Positions 15,528 to 23,981 of a stretch of 40,198 bases of DNA are shown piece by piece. Within the stretch, counting starts at the first letter, position 1; each line of letters starts with the position of its first letter. Location: positions 1-40,198 of the forward strand of contig NZ_JAMJPJ010000031.1 of NCBI RefSeq assembly GCF_023555005.1, in the 5' to 3' direction. A program made the translations under genes and the position numbers. The notes beneath the pieces are model-generated. The model worked only from the letters and a program-made list of their open reading frames with translations, searched no databases and was not told where the DNA came from. The stretch comes from Halomonas llamarensis (lineage in GTDB: Bacteria; Pseudomonadota; Gammaproteobacteria; Pseudomonadales; Halomonadaceae).

Positions 15528-17048
15528 TTAAAAAAAGCCGAGCGGATTGATGTCGTAGCTGACTAGCAGGTTCTTGGTCTGCTGGTAGTGCTCAAGCGCC
15601 ATTTTGTGAGTTTCGCGACCCACGCCGGACTTCTTGTAGCCACCGAACGCCGCATGCGCCGGGTACTGGTGGTAGCAGTTGGTCCAGACACGCCCTGCTT
15701 GAATGCCACGTCCCATACGGAAGGCCACATTCATGTCACGGCTCCACACCCCGGCCCCCAGGCCGAACTCGGTATCATTGGCAATCGCCAAGGCTTCTTC
15801 TTCGTCCTTGAACGTGGTGACCGCTACGACCGGGCCGAAGATTTCTTCCTGAAAGACGCGCATCTTATTGTTGCCCTTGAGCAACGTCGGCTGGATGTAG
15901 TAACCGTTATTGATCGAGTCGTCCAAGGTTTCCTTATCACCGCCAGCAAGGAACTCGGCGCCCTCTTCGCGGGCGATATCCATGTAGGACATGATTTTGT
16001 CGTACTGTTCTTGGGAGGCTTGAGCGCCCACTTGGACATCGGTATCCAGCGGATTGCCGCGCTTAATGCTCTGGGTGCGCTCGATCACCTTGGCCATGAA
16101 GTCGTCGTACATTGACTCCTGAATCAGCGCCCGCGAGGGACAGGTACACACTTCACCTTGGTTGAAAAACGCCAGTACTAGGCCTTCAACCGCCTTGTCG
16201 ATAAATTGTGGCTCGGCATTCATGATGTCGGCGAAATAAATGTTGGGTGATTTGCCACCCAGCTCAACGGTAGAGGGTATGATGTTCTCGGCGGCGCATT
16301 TGAGAATGTGCGAGCCCACCGGGGTGGAACCGGTAAAAGCGATCTTGGCGATACGCTTGCTGGTGGCCAGCGCCTGCCCAGCTTCAGCACCATAGCCGTT
16401 GACGATATTGAGCACGCCGGCGGGCAGAAGATCACCGACCAGCTCCATCAGTTTGAGGATCGACGCCGGGGTCTGCTCGGCGGGCTTGAGTATCACGCAG
16501 TTACCGGCGGCAAGCGCAGGCGCGAGTTTCCATACCGCCATCAGTATCGGGAAGTTCCAGGGAATAATCTGGCCAACCACGCCCAGCGGCTCGTGAAAAT
16601 GGTAGGCCACGGTATTGGCATCGATATCCGCCGCCGTCCCTTCCTGAGCGCGGATGCAACCGGCAAAATAACGAAAATGGTCGACCGCCAGGGGCAAATC
16701 AGCATTGAGGGTTTCGCGAACCGCCTTGCCGTTGTCCCAGGTTTCCGCCACGGCGAGCATTTCCAGGTTTTGCTCCATGCGATCAGCGATTCTGAGCAGA
16801 ATATTGCTGCGCTCCCCGGCGGCGGTTTTGCCCCAGGCAGGTGCCGCTTGATGGGCGGCGTCCAGTGCTTTATCGATATCTTCGGCGCTGGAACGGGGGA
16901 TCTCACAAAACACCTCGCCGTTGACGGGGCTGATATTATCAAAATACTGGCCTTTTACCGGCGCGACGAATTCGCCGCCGATATAATTACCGTAACGCTT
17001 TTCGAACGAGACGACAGAACCAGATTGTCCGGGATTGGCATAGATCAT
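15528..17048 (-). CDS. exaC: NAD-dependent acetaldehyde/aldehyde dehydrogenase (ExaC/AldB type)
   Basis: A 506-aa enzyme, the length of ExaC/AldB. The start at ATG 17048 follows AGGAG and gives the family N-terminus [20 protein letters not shown]; a longer upstream frame has no similarity. It has [20 protein letters not shown], the glutamate in [10 protein letters not shown] and the catalytic cysteine in [13 protein letters not shown] (the VCTCPSR form is typical of this group). The role is oxidation of acetaldehyde to acetate in alcohol catabolism or aldehyde detoxification. It is divergent from a LuxR-type response regulator, which suggests control by that regulator, and it ends at a strong terminator. 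Confidence 0.93.
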   Translation of the reverse strand: MIYANPGQSGSVVSFEKRYGNYIGGEFVAPVKGQYFDNISPVNGEVFCEIPRSSAEDIDKALDAAHQAAPAWGKTAAGERSNILLRIADRMEQNLEMLAVAETWDNGKAVRETLNADLPLAVDHFRYFAGCIRAQEGTAADIDANTVAYHFHEPLGVVGQIIPWNFPILMAVWKLAPALAAGNCVILKPAEQTPASILKLMELVGDLLPAGVLNIVNGYGAEAGQALATSKRIAKIAFTGSTPVGSHILKCAAENIIPSTVELGGKSPNIYFADIMNAEPQFIDKAVEGLVLAFFNQGEVCTCPSRALIQESMYDDFMAKVIERTQSIKRGNPLDTDVQVGAQASQEQYDKIMSYMDIAREEGAEFLAGGDKETLDDSINNGYYIQPTLLKGNNKMRVFQEEIFGPVVAVTTFKDEEEALAIANDTEFGLGAGVWSRDMNVAFRMGRGIQAGRVWTNCYHQYPAHAAFGGYKKSGVGRETHKMALEHYQQTKNLLVSYDINPLGFF

Positions 17049-17077
17049 GGTAACACTCCTGAGTATTATCATTATTG

Positions 17078-17131
17078 GTTGAGGTGCTAAACCAGTGTTG
17101 GCTAGATAAGCGTGCGGTGACATACCTCAAC
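17078..17131. promoter_or_regulatory. Inverted repeat GTTGAGGT...ACCTCAAC between exaC and the response regulator
   Basis: The 8-bp arms at 17078-17085 and 17124-17131 are exact inverted copies, with centres about 46 bases apart in the 120-base divergent spacer. They could be paired half-sites for the adjacent response regulator. The link to that protein is inferred from position only. Confidence 0.35.
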
Positions 17132-17168
17132 AGGAGGAAATGCCCTCATTCCTTGGTAGGAGATAAGC

Positions 17169-17873
17169 ATGTATACCCTGATGGTGGCGGATGACCATCC
17201 CCTGTTTCGAGATGCGATAAGCGCGGTGTTAACCACTGGGTTGCCCGGTAGTCGCTTGCTGGAAGCCGCGAGTCTTACCCAGGCATTGGCGCTCGCTGAA
17301 GAAAACCAGGAGCTGGATTTGCTGCTTCTGGATCTTGGCCTTCCTGATGCCGAAGGTTTGAGCGGCTTACACACCCTTCGCCAGCGGTTTCCCAGTTTGG
17401 CCGTGGCCATCGTTTCCGCTCAGCAAGAGCGCCGACTGGTGCTGGATGCCATCACCATAGGGGCCGTGGGATACATTTCAAAATCAACGCCACGCCAGGA
17501 ACTGCTCGCGGCAATCGGTCAAATACTCGAAGGCCAGGTCTATTTGCCCCCGGATATCATGCGCCAACCACCCGAGACACCACCCGAGCCGAGTGTACCG
17601 ACACCCAATACCGTGTCACGACAACGTTTGGCCTGCCTTACCGCCAAGCAGCTGGATGTCCTCAGTTGCATGACGACCGGTGTCTCCAACAAGTTGATTG
17701 CACGTGAATTGAACATTGCCGAGACCACCGTCAAGACACATGTCTCCGCTATCTTGCGTAAACTCGACGCCGCCAGCCGAGTTCAGGCGATTGTCATGGC
17801 GGCCGAAGCGGATCTCAACGGCTACCTCCGACAGCGCCGCCAAGATGAAAGCAGCCGTCAAACCCCAGGGTAG
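17169..17873 (+). CDS. LuxR/NarL-type response regulator (ErbR/AgmR-like)
   Basis: A 234-aa protein. The receiver domain spans residues 1-120 (acidic pair in VADDHPLFRD, phosphoacceptor D55 in LLLLDLGLPD, conserved lysine in GYISKSTP). A linker of about 40 residues rich in proline follows, then a LuxR helix-turn-helix (about 160-225; LTAKQLDVLSCMTTGVSNKL then ETTVKTHV). GGAG lies upstream of the ATG. It sits between exaC (divergent) and the NahK-like kinase (convergent). In Pseudomonas the related regulator ErbR/AgmR controls ethanol oxidation genes, so control of exaC is the likely job here. Confidence 0.88.
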   Translation: MYTLMVADDHPLFRDAISAVLTTGLPGSRLLEAASLTQALALAEENQELDLLLLDLGLPDAEGLSGLHTLRQRFPSLAVAIVSAQQERRLVLDAITIGAVGYISKSTPRQELLAAIGQILEGQVYLPPDIMRQPPETPPEPSVPTPNTVSRQRLACLTAKQLDVLSCMTTGVSNKLIARELNIAETTVKTHVSAILRKLDAASRVQAIVMAAEADLNGYLRQRRQDESSRQTPG

Positions 17874-17892
17874 AATAACGCCGAGACAAGCG

Positions 17893-19275
17893 CTAAGTGG
17901 CCCGCTTTTCCAATAGGCTCGTTAGCAGCATACGTAGCCGCAAGGGTTTCAATGGTTTAAGCAGGCTGCTCATGTTCAGCTCCCGCGCATGGCGTTTAAG
18001 CTCGGCATCATGGTTTGCCGTGATCACCACCACTGGCAAGGCGGGATAACATCGCCTCAGACGCAAGGCAAGCGCCACCCCATCCTCTCCCGCATCACCC
18101 AGATGATAGTCCACCAATAGCACAGCCGGTTCTTCACCATCACTCGCCGCTTCCAATGCGCTTAGCGAAGCAGCCGTTCGCACACGACACCCCCAGCCTC
18201 TCAGTAGCGCTTGCATCCCTTCGAGAATCGCCGGATCGTCATCGATCACCCAGACCACCGCCCCCTGCAACGGCCCTTGCCCAGCCTGAGCGGCATCCAC
18301 GGTGAGTTCCGACGAATGCTGGGCAAGCTGGCCGTAAGGCACCTTAATCGAAAAAATCGCCCCTCGCCCCGGGAGCGATTTCAATAAGACCGAGTGATCG
18401 AGGATTGTGCTGATGCGATCCACGATCGCTAACCCCAAGCCTAGCCCGCGGCTATGCGATTCATGGCTCGGTTGAGCGCGGCGAAACTCCAGAAAAATCG
18501 CTTCTTGCTGAAGCTCAGGAATGCCAGGGCCGGTATCTCCCACCATGATGTCAAGCCCATCAGCCCGCCGCCGACACCCCAACAGCAGGTGGCCCTGCTC
18601 GGTATAACGCACGGCATTACTGAGGAAGTTGCGAATCACCCTAGCCAGCAAAGTAAAGTCAGAAGCCACCACCACGCTGGAAGGAACATAGTTCAACGCC
18701 AGGCCGCGGACCCCCGCTACCTGGCGGTATTCCTCGGCCAAGGCATCGAGTAAGCCATTGATCTGAAAAGGCGCAATATCCGCCTTAAGAATTCCCGCGT
18801 CCAGGCGCGACATATCCACCAAGGTACCCAGCAACGCTTCGACATCCTTGAGCGAACGGCCGATATGCCCCACCAGCCGCGCTGAATCCTGGGGTAAACG
18901 GTGTTCTTCCAGGGCACTGGCAAATAACCTTGCCGCATTCAGCGGTTGCAAAAGGTCATGCGTGACCGCGGCAAGAAACTTGGTTTTGGAAAGGTTGGCA
19001 GCCTCGGCGTCCGCCTTGGCCTCGTGCAGCTGCGCATTGGCCTGGCCCAATTCATCCAGGGTGCGGTGCAAGGCTTCGGTACGCTCGCGCACTTGTTCCG
19101 CCAGCAATACGGCATGTTCGAAGGCGGCATAAGGCGCGCTGTTAGCGGCGCCTCCCGATTCCACCCGCTCCATCAATGCATGGCAAACACGTCGCAGCCG
19201 CCGGTTTTCCTCCGCCAATGCTCGCTCAGAAGGCGTCTTCGGCAGAATGTTAGGGCTATCGCGCAAGAGATCCAA
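17893..19275 (-). CDS. Hybrid histidine kinase, NahK/ErcS'-like
   Basis: A 460-aa soluble kinase. An N-terminal coiled-coil region (about 15-100) precedes HisKA with H106 in AAVTHDLLQPLNAAR. The ATPase domain has N-box NFLSNAVRYTEQG, GDTGPGIP and GLGLGLAIV, and a C-terminal receiver has phosphoacceptor D389 in LLVDYHLGD and lysine in LLKPLKP. There is no transmembrane segment, so an accessory sensor must supply input. The gene overlaps the FIST-domain gene by 20 bases. In Pseudomonas aeruginosa the equivalent pair is NosP (PA1975) with NahK (PA1976), where NosP reports nitric oxide to the kinase. The homology call rests on domain order and gene context. Confidence 0.85.
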   Translation of the reverse strand: MDLLRDSPNILPKTPSERALAEENRRLRRVCHALMERVESGGAANSAPYAAFEHAVLLAEQVRERTEALHRTLDELGQANAQLHEAKADAEAANLSKTKFLAAVTHDLLQPLNAARLFASALEEHRLPQDSARLVGHIGRSLKDVEALLGTLVDMSRLDAGILKADIAPFQINGLLDALAEEYRQVAGVRGLALNYVPSSVVVASDFTLLARVIRNFLSNAVRYTEQGHLLLGCRRRADGLDIMVGDTGPGIPELQQEAIFLEFRRAQPSHESHSRGLGLGLAIVDRISTILDHSVLLKSLPGRGAIFSIKVPYGQLAQHSSELTVDAAQAGQGPLQGAVVWVIDDDPAILEGMQALLRGWGCRVRTAASLSALEAASDGEEPAVLLVDYHLGDAGEDGVALALRLRRCYPALPVVVITANHDAELKRHARELNMSSLLKPLKPLRLRMLLTSLLEKRAT

Positions 19276-20413
19276 AAGCCACTCCGGTAAAGGTTTGATT
19301 GACGTGCATGCCGTGATGCTGTTCGCCGTAGGTATTGAACCCCACCACGCGGGAGCGCTTCAACAATTGCGACGCCTGGCCCAGCTCTCCCAGCCCTTCC
19401 AGTTCCAGACGTCTCAAGAAGCAGTCACAGCCGATCACCAAGCTGGGTGTGCCTAACCGCTGATGCAGAGAAGCGAGCATGTGATGCAAGTCATGCAATA
19501 AGGGGGCGGGGCGCATGGCGGTGAGCACGATGCCATTTTCCACCGCACAGTAAAAACTCAAGCTAGCGTCCTCGTTAACCCGCTGAATGGAGCGAATGTA
19601 ATGCTGGTCGCCCAGTTTTACCGCCATAGGGTGGCGAGCAAACACCTGCGGCCCTAGCGCCGCTTTGGGCACACCGACCATTTCCGCGTAAGCATCGGCG
19701 GCGGGCATGGCATTGAGCTCTAGCACGCATCGGCTTTCACGATCCGCATGCGTTACGACCAGTTTATGCTCACGCGGCAGTAAATGATGGGTGGAAAAAA
19801 CCTCGAACGGTAAGGGCGTGTTGATCATTATCACCACAGCGGCGCGGGCGTAAAAATGCCCCTGTGCATACACATGGGTGTGCGCCAAGCGGTTATCGTC
19901 TCCCGCCGAGCCACCAAAACTGGGGATACGCCCCAAGGCGGCATCCAGGGTAGCCAATACCTGCTCTTCACTGCTGGAAAGACCGTCTAACAACGTCAGG
20001 GCGAAGCTATGCTCATTGATCGAGGCAAGTGACCGAGCGCGGCAATACTCCAGTAACTGGTCCACCAGACGTTGGGCACGCAAAAGATCGAAACGCTCCA
20101 AGTCCTCGACCAGGGCGTAATCCACCGCAAAATAGCGTCGATCAAAACCGATGGCGACCACGCATCCTCGATCGTAACCTTGCGGTGTAATTTCCCCGGC
20201 GGTGGTGCAGCCGCTGACCTTTATTCCGGAAAATGCAGTTTCCAGCGCACGCCCCAAGGCTTCAAGCGGATATTCGGCGCTACAGAAAAACAGCACAAAA
20301 CCCAGCTCCTCATGTTTGAGGGCCTTGGCCAGCTCTTCAGCGGCACATTCCGGGTCGTGGCTACGGCTGGCCGCCGTACAAACCGGCGCAGTCGTCGCGG
20401 CTGACATTTCCAA
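19256..20413 (-). CDS. nosP: FIST-domain sensor protein, NosP-like
   Basis: A 385-aa protein with a FIST_N domain (about 30-220; VLFFCSAEYPLEALGRALE and KVSGCTTAGEITPQGYDRG) and a FIST_C domain (about 225-370; DAYAEMVGVPKAALG, then GDQHYIRSIQRVNEDASLSF). A TTG start at 20413 is used because AGGAG (20420-20424) stands six bases before it; ATG at 20407 is the alternative. It overlaps the kinase gene by 20 bases, so the two are translationally coupled. NosP proteins bind haem and inhibit or modulate their partner kinase in response to nitric oxide in several gammaproteobacteria. Haem binding is not visible from sequence here and is inferred from the pairing. Confidence 0.8.
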   Translation of the reverse strand: MEMSAATTAPVCTAASRSHDPECAAEELAKALKHEELGFVLFFCSAEYPLEALGRALETAFSGIKVSGCTTAGEITPQGYDRGCVVAIGFDRRYFAVDYALVEDLERFDLLRAQRLVDQLLEYCRARSLASINEHSFALTLLDGLSSSEEQVLATLDAALGRIPSFGGSAGDDNRLAHTHVYAQGHFYARAAVVIMINTPLPFEVFSTHHLLPREHKLVVTHADRESRCVLELNAMPAADAYAEMVGVPKAALGPQVFARHPMAVKLGDQHYIRSIQRVNEDASLSFYCAVENGIVLTAMRPAPLLHDLHHMLASLHQRLGTPSLVIGCDCFLRRLELEGLGELGQASQLLKRSRVVGFNTYGEQHHGMHVNQTFTGVAFGSLAR

Positions 20414-20608
20414 TAGGGGCTCCTGTCATAGACAACCAATGAACGCGAGATAGTCTCACACGGCCAGGCCCTTGGTAGAGTCGTCGGTACCAACCCACTC
20501 CTCAGTCCTCAATGCTCCCTGTTGCAACGGTTGTCACTATCCCATGAACCAACCAAGCGTCTACCATTATCTATGCGTTCCATAGCACAAGGCATCATTC
20601 ACAACGGG

Positions 20609-20636
20609 TTGACGACAAACATACACCGGATAAAGT
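20609..20636 (+). promoter_or_regulatory. Putative promoter of the lipoprotein gene
   Basis: TTGACG (20609-20614) and TAAAGT (20631-20636) are separated by 16 bases, about 75 bases before the lipoprotein start. Apart from this, the 300-base stretch 20414-20713 shows no gene or repeat. Confidence 0.35.
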
Positions 20637-20713
20637 CATTTATTGTAACGTTAATTTATCAAGTTCAAGTTAGCGAGCCCCTTTATAAAAGCCAACCTAT
20701 ACACGGTACCCCG

Positions 20714-21994
20714 ATGAAACCCATCTTATTGACTACGGCCATGTCACTTGCGCTTCTTGGATGCGCCACTGAGTCTGTGCGAAATACAGAAGACAACCCC
20801 ATAAGCGTCTCGGGCAGTTTGATGTATCTCGAACGCATTGCCATGCCGCAGGAAACTCGTGCCATTGTCGAGCTTCAGGCGTTTACGCCTGATGGTTTCG
20901 GTGTTATCGCAAGCATGGAGGAAACTTTTGATAGCCAACAGATCCCGATCCCCTTTGATCTTGAAGCGACTTCATTCATTGGATCGCCCGCAGTATCCGA
21001 GTTGAGGGCCGGTCTGGTGCTGGATGGACGCATTATTCGGGCCAGCGAGCCTGTCACTGCGTTTCCCTCAACGGCCCCCGTAGATGTGGGTGAGCTATTA
21101 CTCCGGTCGTTCGATGTAAGGGACTATGGTACTGCCATGGATTGCGGTGGTACTGAGGTGGTTTTCGATACAATCGGTGAGCACCTTGTGATGCAAGTTG
21201 GTGCGGAGACGTTTGCACTCCTTCAGGTGCCTGCTGCCTCTGGCGTGCGTTATGAGTCACCTGGTGACCCGAATACAGCACTCTTCAATAAGGGTGCCCA
21301 GGCCGAGGTCGTCGTGAGGGGCGAACCACTGCCTGAGTGTACGATCGATACAGCACCGACAGGCTCCATTCGTGCAACCGGTAATGAACCGCCCTGGATT
21401 GCGACCATTGAGGGCGACCAGCTGACACTGATCACAGAATATGGTGAAAGCACACAGACGGTACAGGTAGTGAATGCCCATCGAGGCGCTTCAGTGACGC
21501 GCTATCGGGCAGCAAGCGATGAACTCGCTGTGTCGCTGAACATTCGCAGCGAAGTGTGTAATGACAGCATGACTGGCATGCCGCATCCGTATTCCGCCGT
21601 GTTGGCCAGCCCGCAAGGCGTATTGCATGGCTGTGCGGGCCAACCAATTGATCTGCTTGCCGGACACACATGGGAAGTCACCTTGCTTGACGGCGAAGCA
21701 CCCTTGAGCGAGCCCAGCATGACACTCCAGTTCCTCCCCGAGGACGGCATTGTAGCCGGAGCCTCCTCATGCAATCGCTTCAATGCCCCTTATACCCTGA
21801 CCGGGGAGCGCCTGGAACTCTCGCACGCTGTAGGGACCATGATGCTCTGTCGTGAAGAAGTCATGGCTCAGGAGCAAGCGTTCAAGCGCGTCCTGTCCGG
21901 TATCGAGGGATTCGCCATCAATGCAGACGGCATGCTCGAGCTGCGGGGAAGCGAAGGTCAGTTGTTGGCTCGTCCATCTACAACTGAAAAATAA
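20714..21994 (+). CDS. Multidomain envelope lipoprotein: YbaY-like, MliC-like, COG3650-like and META/HslJ domains
   Basis: A 426-aa lipoprotein. The start is ATG 20714, because it gives a lipoprotein signal MKPILLTTAMSLALLGC with acylated C17. Four parts follow: a YbaY/YscW-like domain (about 28-110; ISVSGSLMYLERIAMP), an MliC-like lysozyme-inhibitor domain (about 125-205; MDCGGTEVVFD and the SGVRYESPG loop), a COG3650-like domain (about 210-305; GNEPPWIATIEGDQLTLITE, then CNDSMTGMPHPYSAV), and a C-terminal META/HslJ domain (about 308-420; WEVTLLDGE, SSCNRFNAPYTLTGERLEL, MMLCREEVMAQEQAF). The likely role is periplasmic envelope protection, including inhibition of c-type lysozyme. Domain calls are from pattern recognition. 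Having all four in one protein is unusual. Confidence 0.82.
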   Translation: MKPILLTTAMSLALLGCATESVRNTEDNPISVSGSLMYLERIAMPQETRAIVELQAFTPDGFGVIASMEETFDSQQIPIPFDLEATSFIGSPAVSELRAGLVLDGRIIRASEPVTAFPSTAPVDVGELLLRSFDVRDYGTAMDCGGTEVVFDTIGEHLVMQVGAETFALLQVPAASGVRYESPGDPNTALFNKGAQAEVVVRGEPLPECTIDTAPTGSIRATGNEPPWIATIEGDQLTLITEYGESTQTVQVVNAHRGASVTRYRAASDELAVSLNIRSEVCNDSMTGMPHPYSAVLASPQGVLHGCAGQPIDLLAGHTWEVTLLDGEAPLSEPSMTLQFLPEDGIVAGASSCNRFNAPYTLTGERLELSHAVGTMMLCREEVMAQEQAFKRVLSGIEGFAINADGMLELRGSEGQLLARPSTTEK

Positions 21995-22073
21995 TGTCAC
22001 GAAAAAACCTGGCAAAAGCCAGCGCAACCATTTTTTCGGAGATACGATGATGTTCAAAGGAGGTACTAGCCGA

Positions 22074-23168
22074 ATGAGCACAGCACGGAAACATTTCCCC
22101 ACCCCACTTTGGTCAGCGCTGGTGCCGGTTTTCTCCCTAGCAGGCGCTACTTCCTTGATGGCTTTCTGGTCAGGACCTGTGCCTGGGCCACTCGTGCCAC
22201 TTGCGGCCATACTACTCATTGCCACGGTCCTGGCAGCGGTGCATCACGCAGAAACGATTGCGCAGCGCCTGGGCGACCCATACGGTGCCATTCTTCTTGC
22301 ACTTGCTGTAACGATCATCGAGGTCGCGCTCATTGTCTCAGTACTGCTCAAGGCATCGGGGGGAACCAATGAAATCGCTCGTGATACCGTCTTTGCGGCC
22401 ATCATGATCGTATTAAACGGCATCGTCGGGTTGTGCCTTTTGGTGGGAGGACTCCGTTTCCGCGAGCAGGAATTTATTGCGCGAGGCGCCGTCGGGGCAC
22501 TTGCCGTGTTGGCCACGATCTCCGTACTTGCCCTGGTGTTGCCGAATTACACGGTTGCGGTGCCGGGTCCCGTTTACGCCACACCGCAATTAGTGTTCGT
22601 GGCGATCGTGTCGTTCGCTCTTTACGGCCTATTCCTGTTCGTGCAGATGGTGCGCCATCGCGGAGACTTCAGCGATCCGCGCCTGGAAGAACTGGCGGAT
22701 CACACACCGGGGCGGCGAGAGATGGGAACCGCACTCATACTATTACCGGTCGCGCTCGTGACAGTAGTACTGCTAGCCGAAACCCTGGCCCCATCCGTCG
22801 AAAATGCGGTGTCGCGAGCCGGTTTGCCCGCCGCCCTTGTCGGGGTGGTGATCGCCATGACGGTCCTTCTGCCCGAAGGTCTCGACGCACTGCGTGCCGC
22901 ACGCGCCAACCGCATTCAAAGTAGTCTCAATATGGCGCTAGGCTCGGCAATGGCCAGTATCTGCCTGACCATTCCCTCCGTCGCTGTCCTATCGATTATA
23001 TTGGGGCAACCGCTGGCATTAGGTCTGGAGCCGGAACACATCGTACTGTTGCTATTATCACTTTTTGTGGCAACCCTTTCGTTAGCCATGGGGCGCACGA
23101 CGATCCTGCAGGGTGGTCTCCACCTGGTGATTTTTGGCGCTTTCCTGACGCTAGCCACGATGCCCTGA
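22074..23168 (+). CDS. chaA: Calcium/sodium:proton antiporter, ChaA type
   Basis: A 364-aa inner-membrane protein with about 11 hydrophobic helices. It has the duplicated acidic helices of the CaCA superfamily: AVHHAETIAQRLGDPYGAIL followed by VTIIEVALI in the first half, and VIAMTVLLPEGLDALRAA in the second. Length matches ChaA (366 aa). ATG 22074 is chosen because AAAGGAGG lies upstream; an in-frame ATG at 22047 has a poorer ribosome site. The role is export of Ca2+, Na+ or K+ in exchange for protons at alkaline pH or high salt, which suits a halophile. It follows the lipoprotein gene by 79 bases on the same strand and could share its transcript. Confidence 0.88.
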   Translation: MSTARKHFPTPLWSALVPVFSLAGATSLMAFWSGPVPGPLVPLAAILLIATVLAAVHHAETIAQRLGDPYGAILLALAVTIIEVALIVSVLLKASGGTNEIARDTVFAAIMIVLNGIVGLCLLVGGLRFREQEFIARGAVGALAVLATISVLALVLPNYTVAVPGPVYATPQLVFVAIVSFALYGLFLFVQMVRHRGDFSDPRLEELADHTPGRREMGTALILLPVALVTVVLLAETLAPSVENAVSRAGLPAALVGVVIAMTVLLPEGLDALRAARANRIQSSLNMALGSAMASICLTIPSVAVLSIILGQPLALGLEPEHIVLLLLSLFVATLSLAMGRTTILQGGLHLVIFGAFLTLATMP

Positions 23169-23176
23169 GTACCCTG

Positions 23177-23217
23177 TCGGCGTCACCGCAGTTCCCTAAA
23201 TGCGGACCAGGCGCCGA
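23177..23217. terminator. Nested hairpin between convergent chaA and outer-membrane protein genes
   Basis: An outer stem TCGGCG/CGCCGA and an inner stem CCGCA/TGCGG are both perfect and nested. There is no T tract. The position between converging stop codons supports a terminator role, but with low certainty. Confidence 0.35.
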
Positions 23218-23973
23218 TCAGAAGCGCCAGGTTACCCCCAGTAACGGGCCGTTCATCGACACGTCAAGGCGGGACCCTGCCTCGTCGCGGTCCACCGCCA
23301 GGTGGCGATAGCCAGCGGAAAGATGAAATGCCTCGCTCACCGCATAGTTGGCGGTGGCGACCAACTGCAAAGTGCTGTCGGCCCCGACGCCGAAGCCACC
23401 GATATCGGCGTGCAGAATCGTGGACCATTCTGAGGTCAAACGGGAGCGCAGCCGCGCGGCCAGAATCGGGTCGACCCAGCGCTCTGTTTTACTGGCACCG
23501 ACCCCCAGGGCTGGCACAGCCACTTCCGCTTCGATCCGCCAGGCCCTGGCCCCTGCCAGCAAGTCCAGGTGGTGGTCAGGCTGGCTGACCACCTGGTAGC
23601 CCGCCGCCGCCGTGAACGAGCGCTGACGCAGCTTGCCCTCGACCGTGACTCCGGGTGCCAGCACGCCCTCGTGGCTCAGCGATGCCCAGGTTAGATCGCC
23701 GAAAAGCACCCAGCGGTCGCGTCGGGCGCTGCCGGTCAGGAAAAGGGCACCGTCCACATCATCGAGGACATCGCCGAAAGTACGCGTGGCTCTAACCGGG
23801 GGGGCTCCCGCCTGGGGCCGGATATCACCCGACAGGCCAGCCATCCAAACATAGGGGGTGAGCTGGAAGCGCCAAGCATCGTCGGCAGCAGTGGCTTGGG
23901 ATGCGTACCCCAGTGTCGCAATCCCCAAACTCAAGGCCCAAGTCAGAGCGAGCGGAAGTTGACTGATCTTCAT
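23218..23973 (-). CDS. Putative outer-membrane beta-barrel protein
   Basis: A 251-aa exported protein of unknown function. ATG 23973 is used: GAGG (23980-23983) is six bases upstream and overlaps the stop of the amidohydrolase gene. A signal peptide (about residues 1-29, ending near ASQATA) is followed by alternating polar/hydrophobic strands such as WRFQLTPYVWMAGLSGDI, WVLFGDLTWASLS and LSAGYRHLAVDRD. The chain ends in GVTWRF, the C-terminal phenylalanine typical of barrels assembled by BamA. Size suggests 8-10 strands. It is the second gene of an operon with the amidohydrolase, so it may help the amidohydrolase substrate cross the outer membrane (inference). Confidence 0.7.
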   Translation of the reverse strand: MKISQLPLALTWALSLGIATLGYASQATAADDAWRFQLTPYVWMAGLSGDIRPQAGAPPVRATRTFGDVLDDVDGALFLTGSARRDRWVLFGDLTWASLSHEGVLAPGVTVEGKLRQRSFTAAAGYQVVSQPDHHLDLLAGARAWRIEAEVAVPALGVGASKTERWVDPILAARLRSRLTSEWSTILHADIGGFGVGADSTLQLVATANYAVSEAFHLSAGYRHLAVDRDEAGSRLDVSMNGPLLGVTWRF

Positions 23974-23981
23974 GAGCGTCC

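Noticed and set aside
20522..20713. N-terminal extension of the lipoprotein frame
   Set aside because: It would bury the clear lipoprotein signal at ATG 20714 and includes the likely promoter.
21852..22073. N-terminal extension of the ChaA frame into the lipoprotein gene
   Set aside because: It overlaps a real gene in another frame. ChaA length and the ribosome site support the start at 22074.
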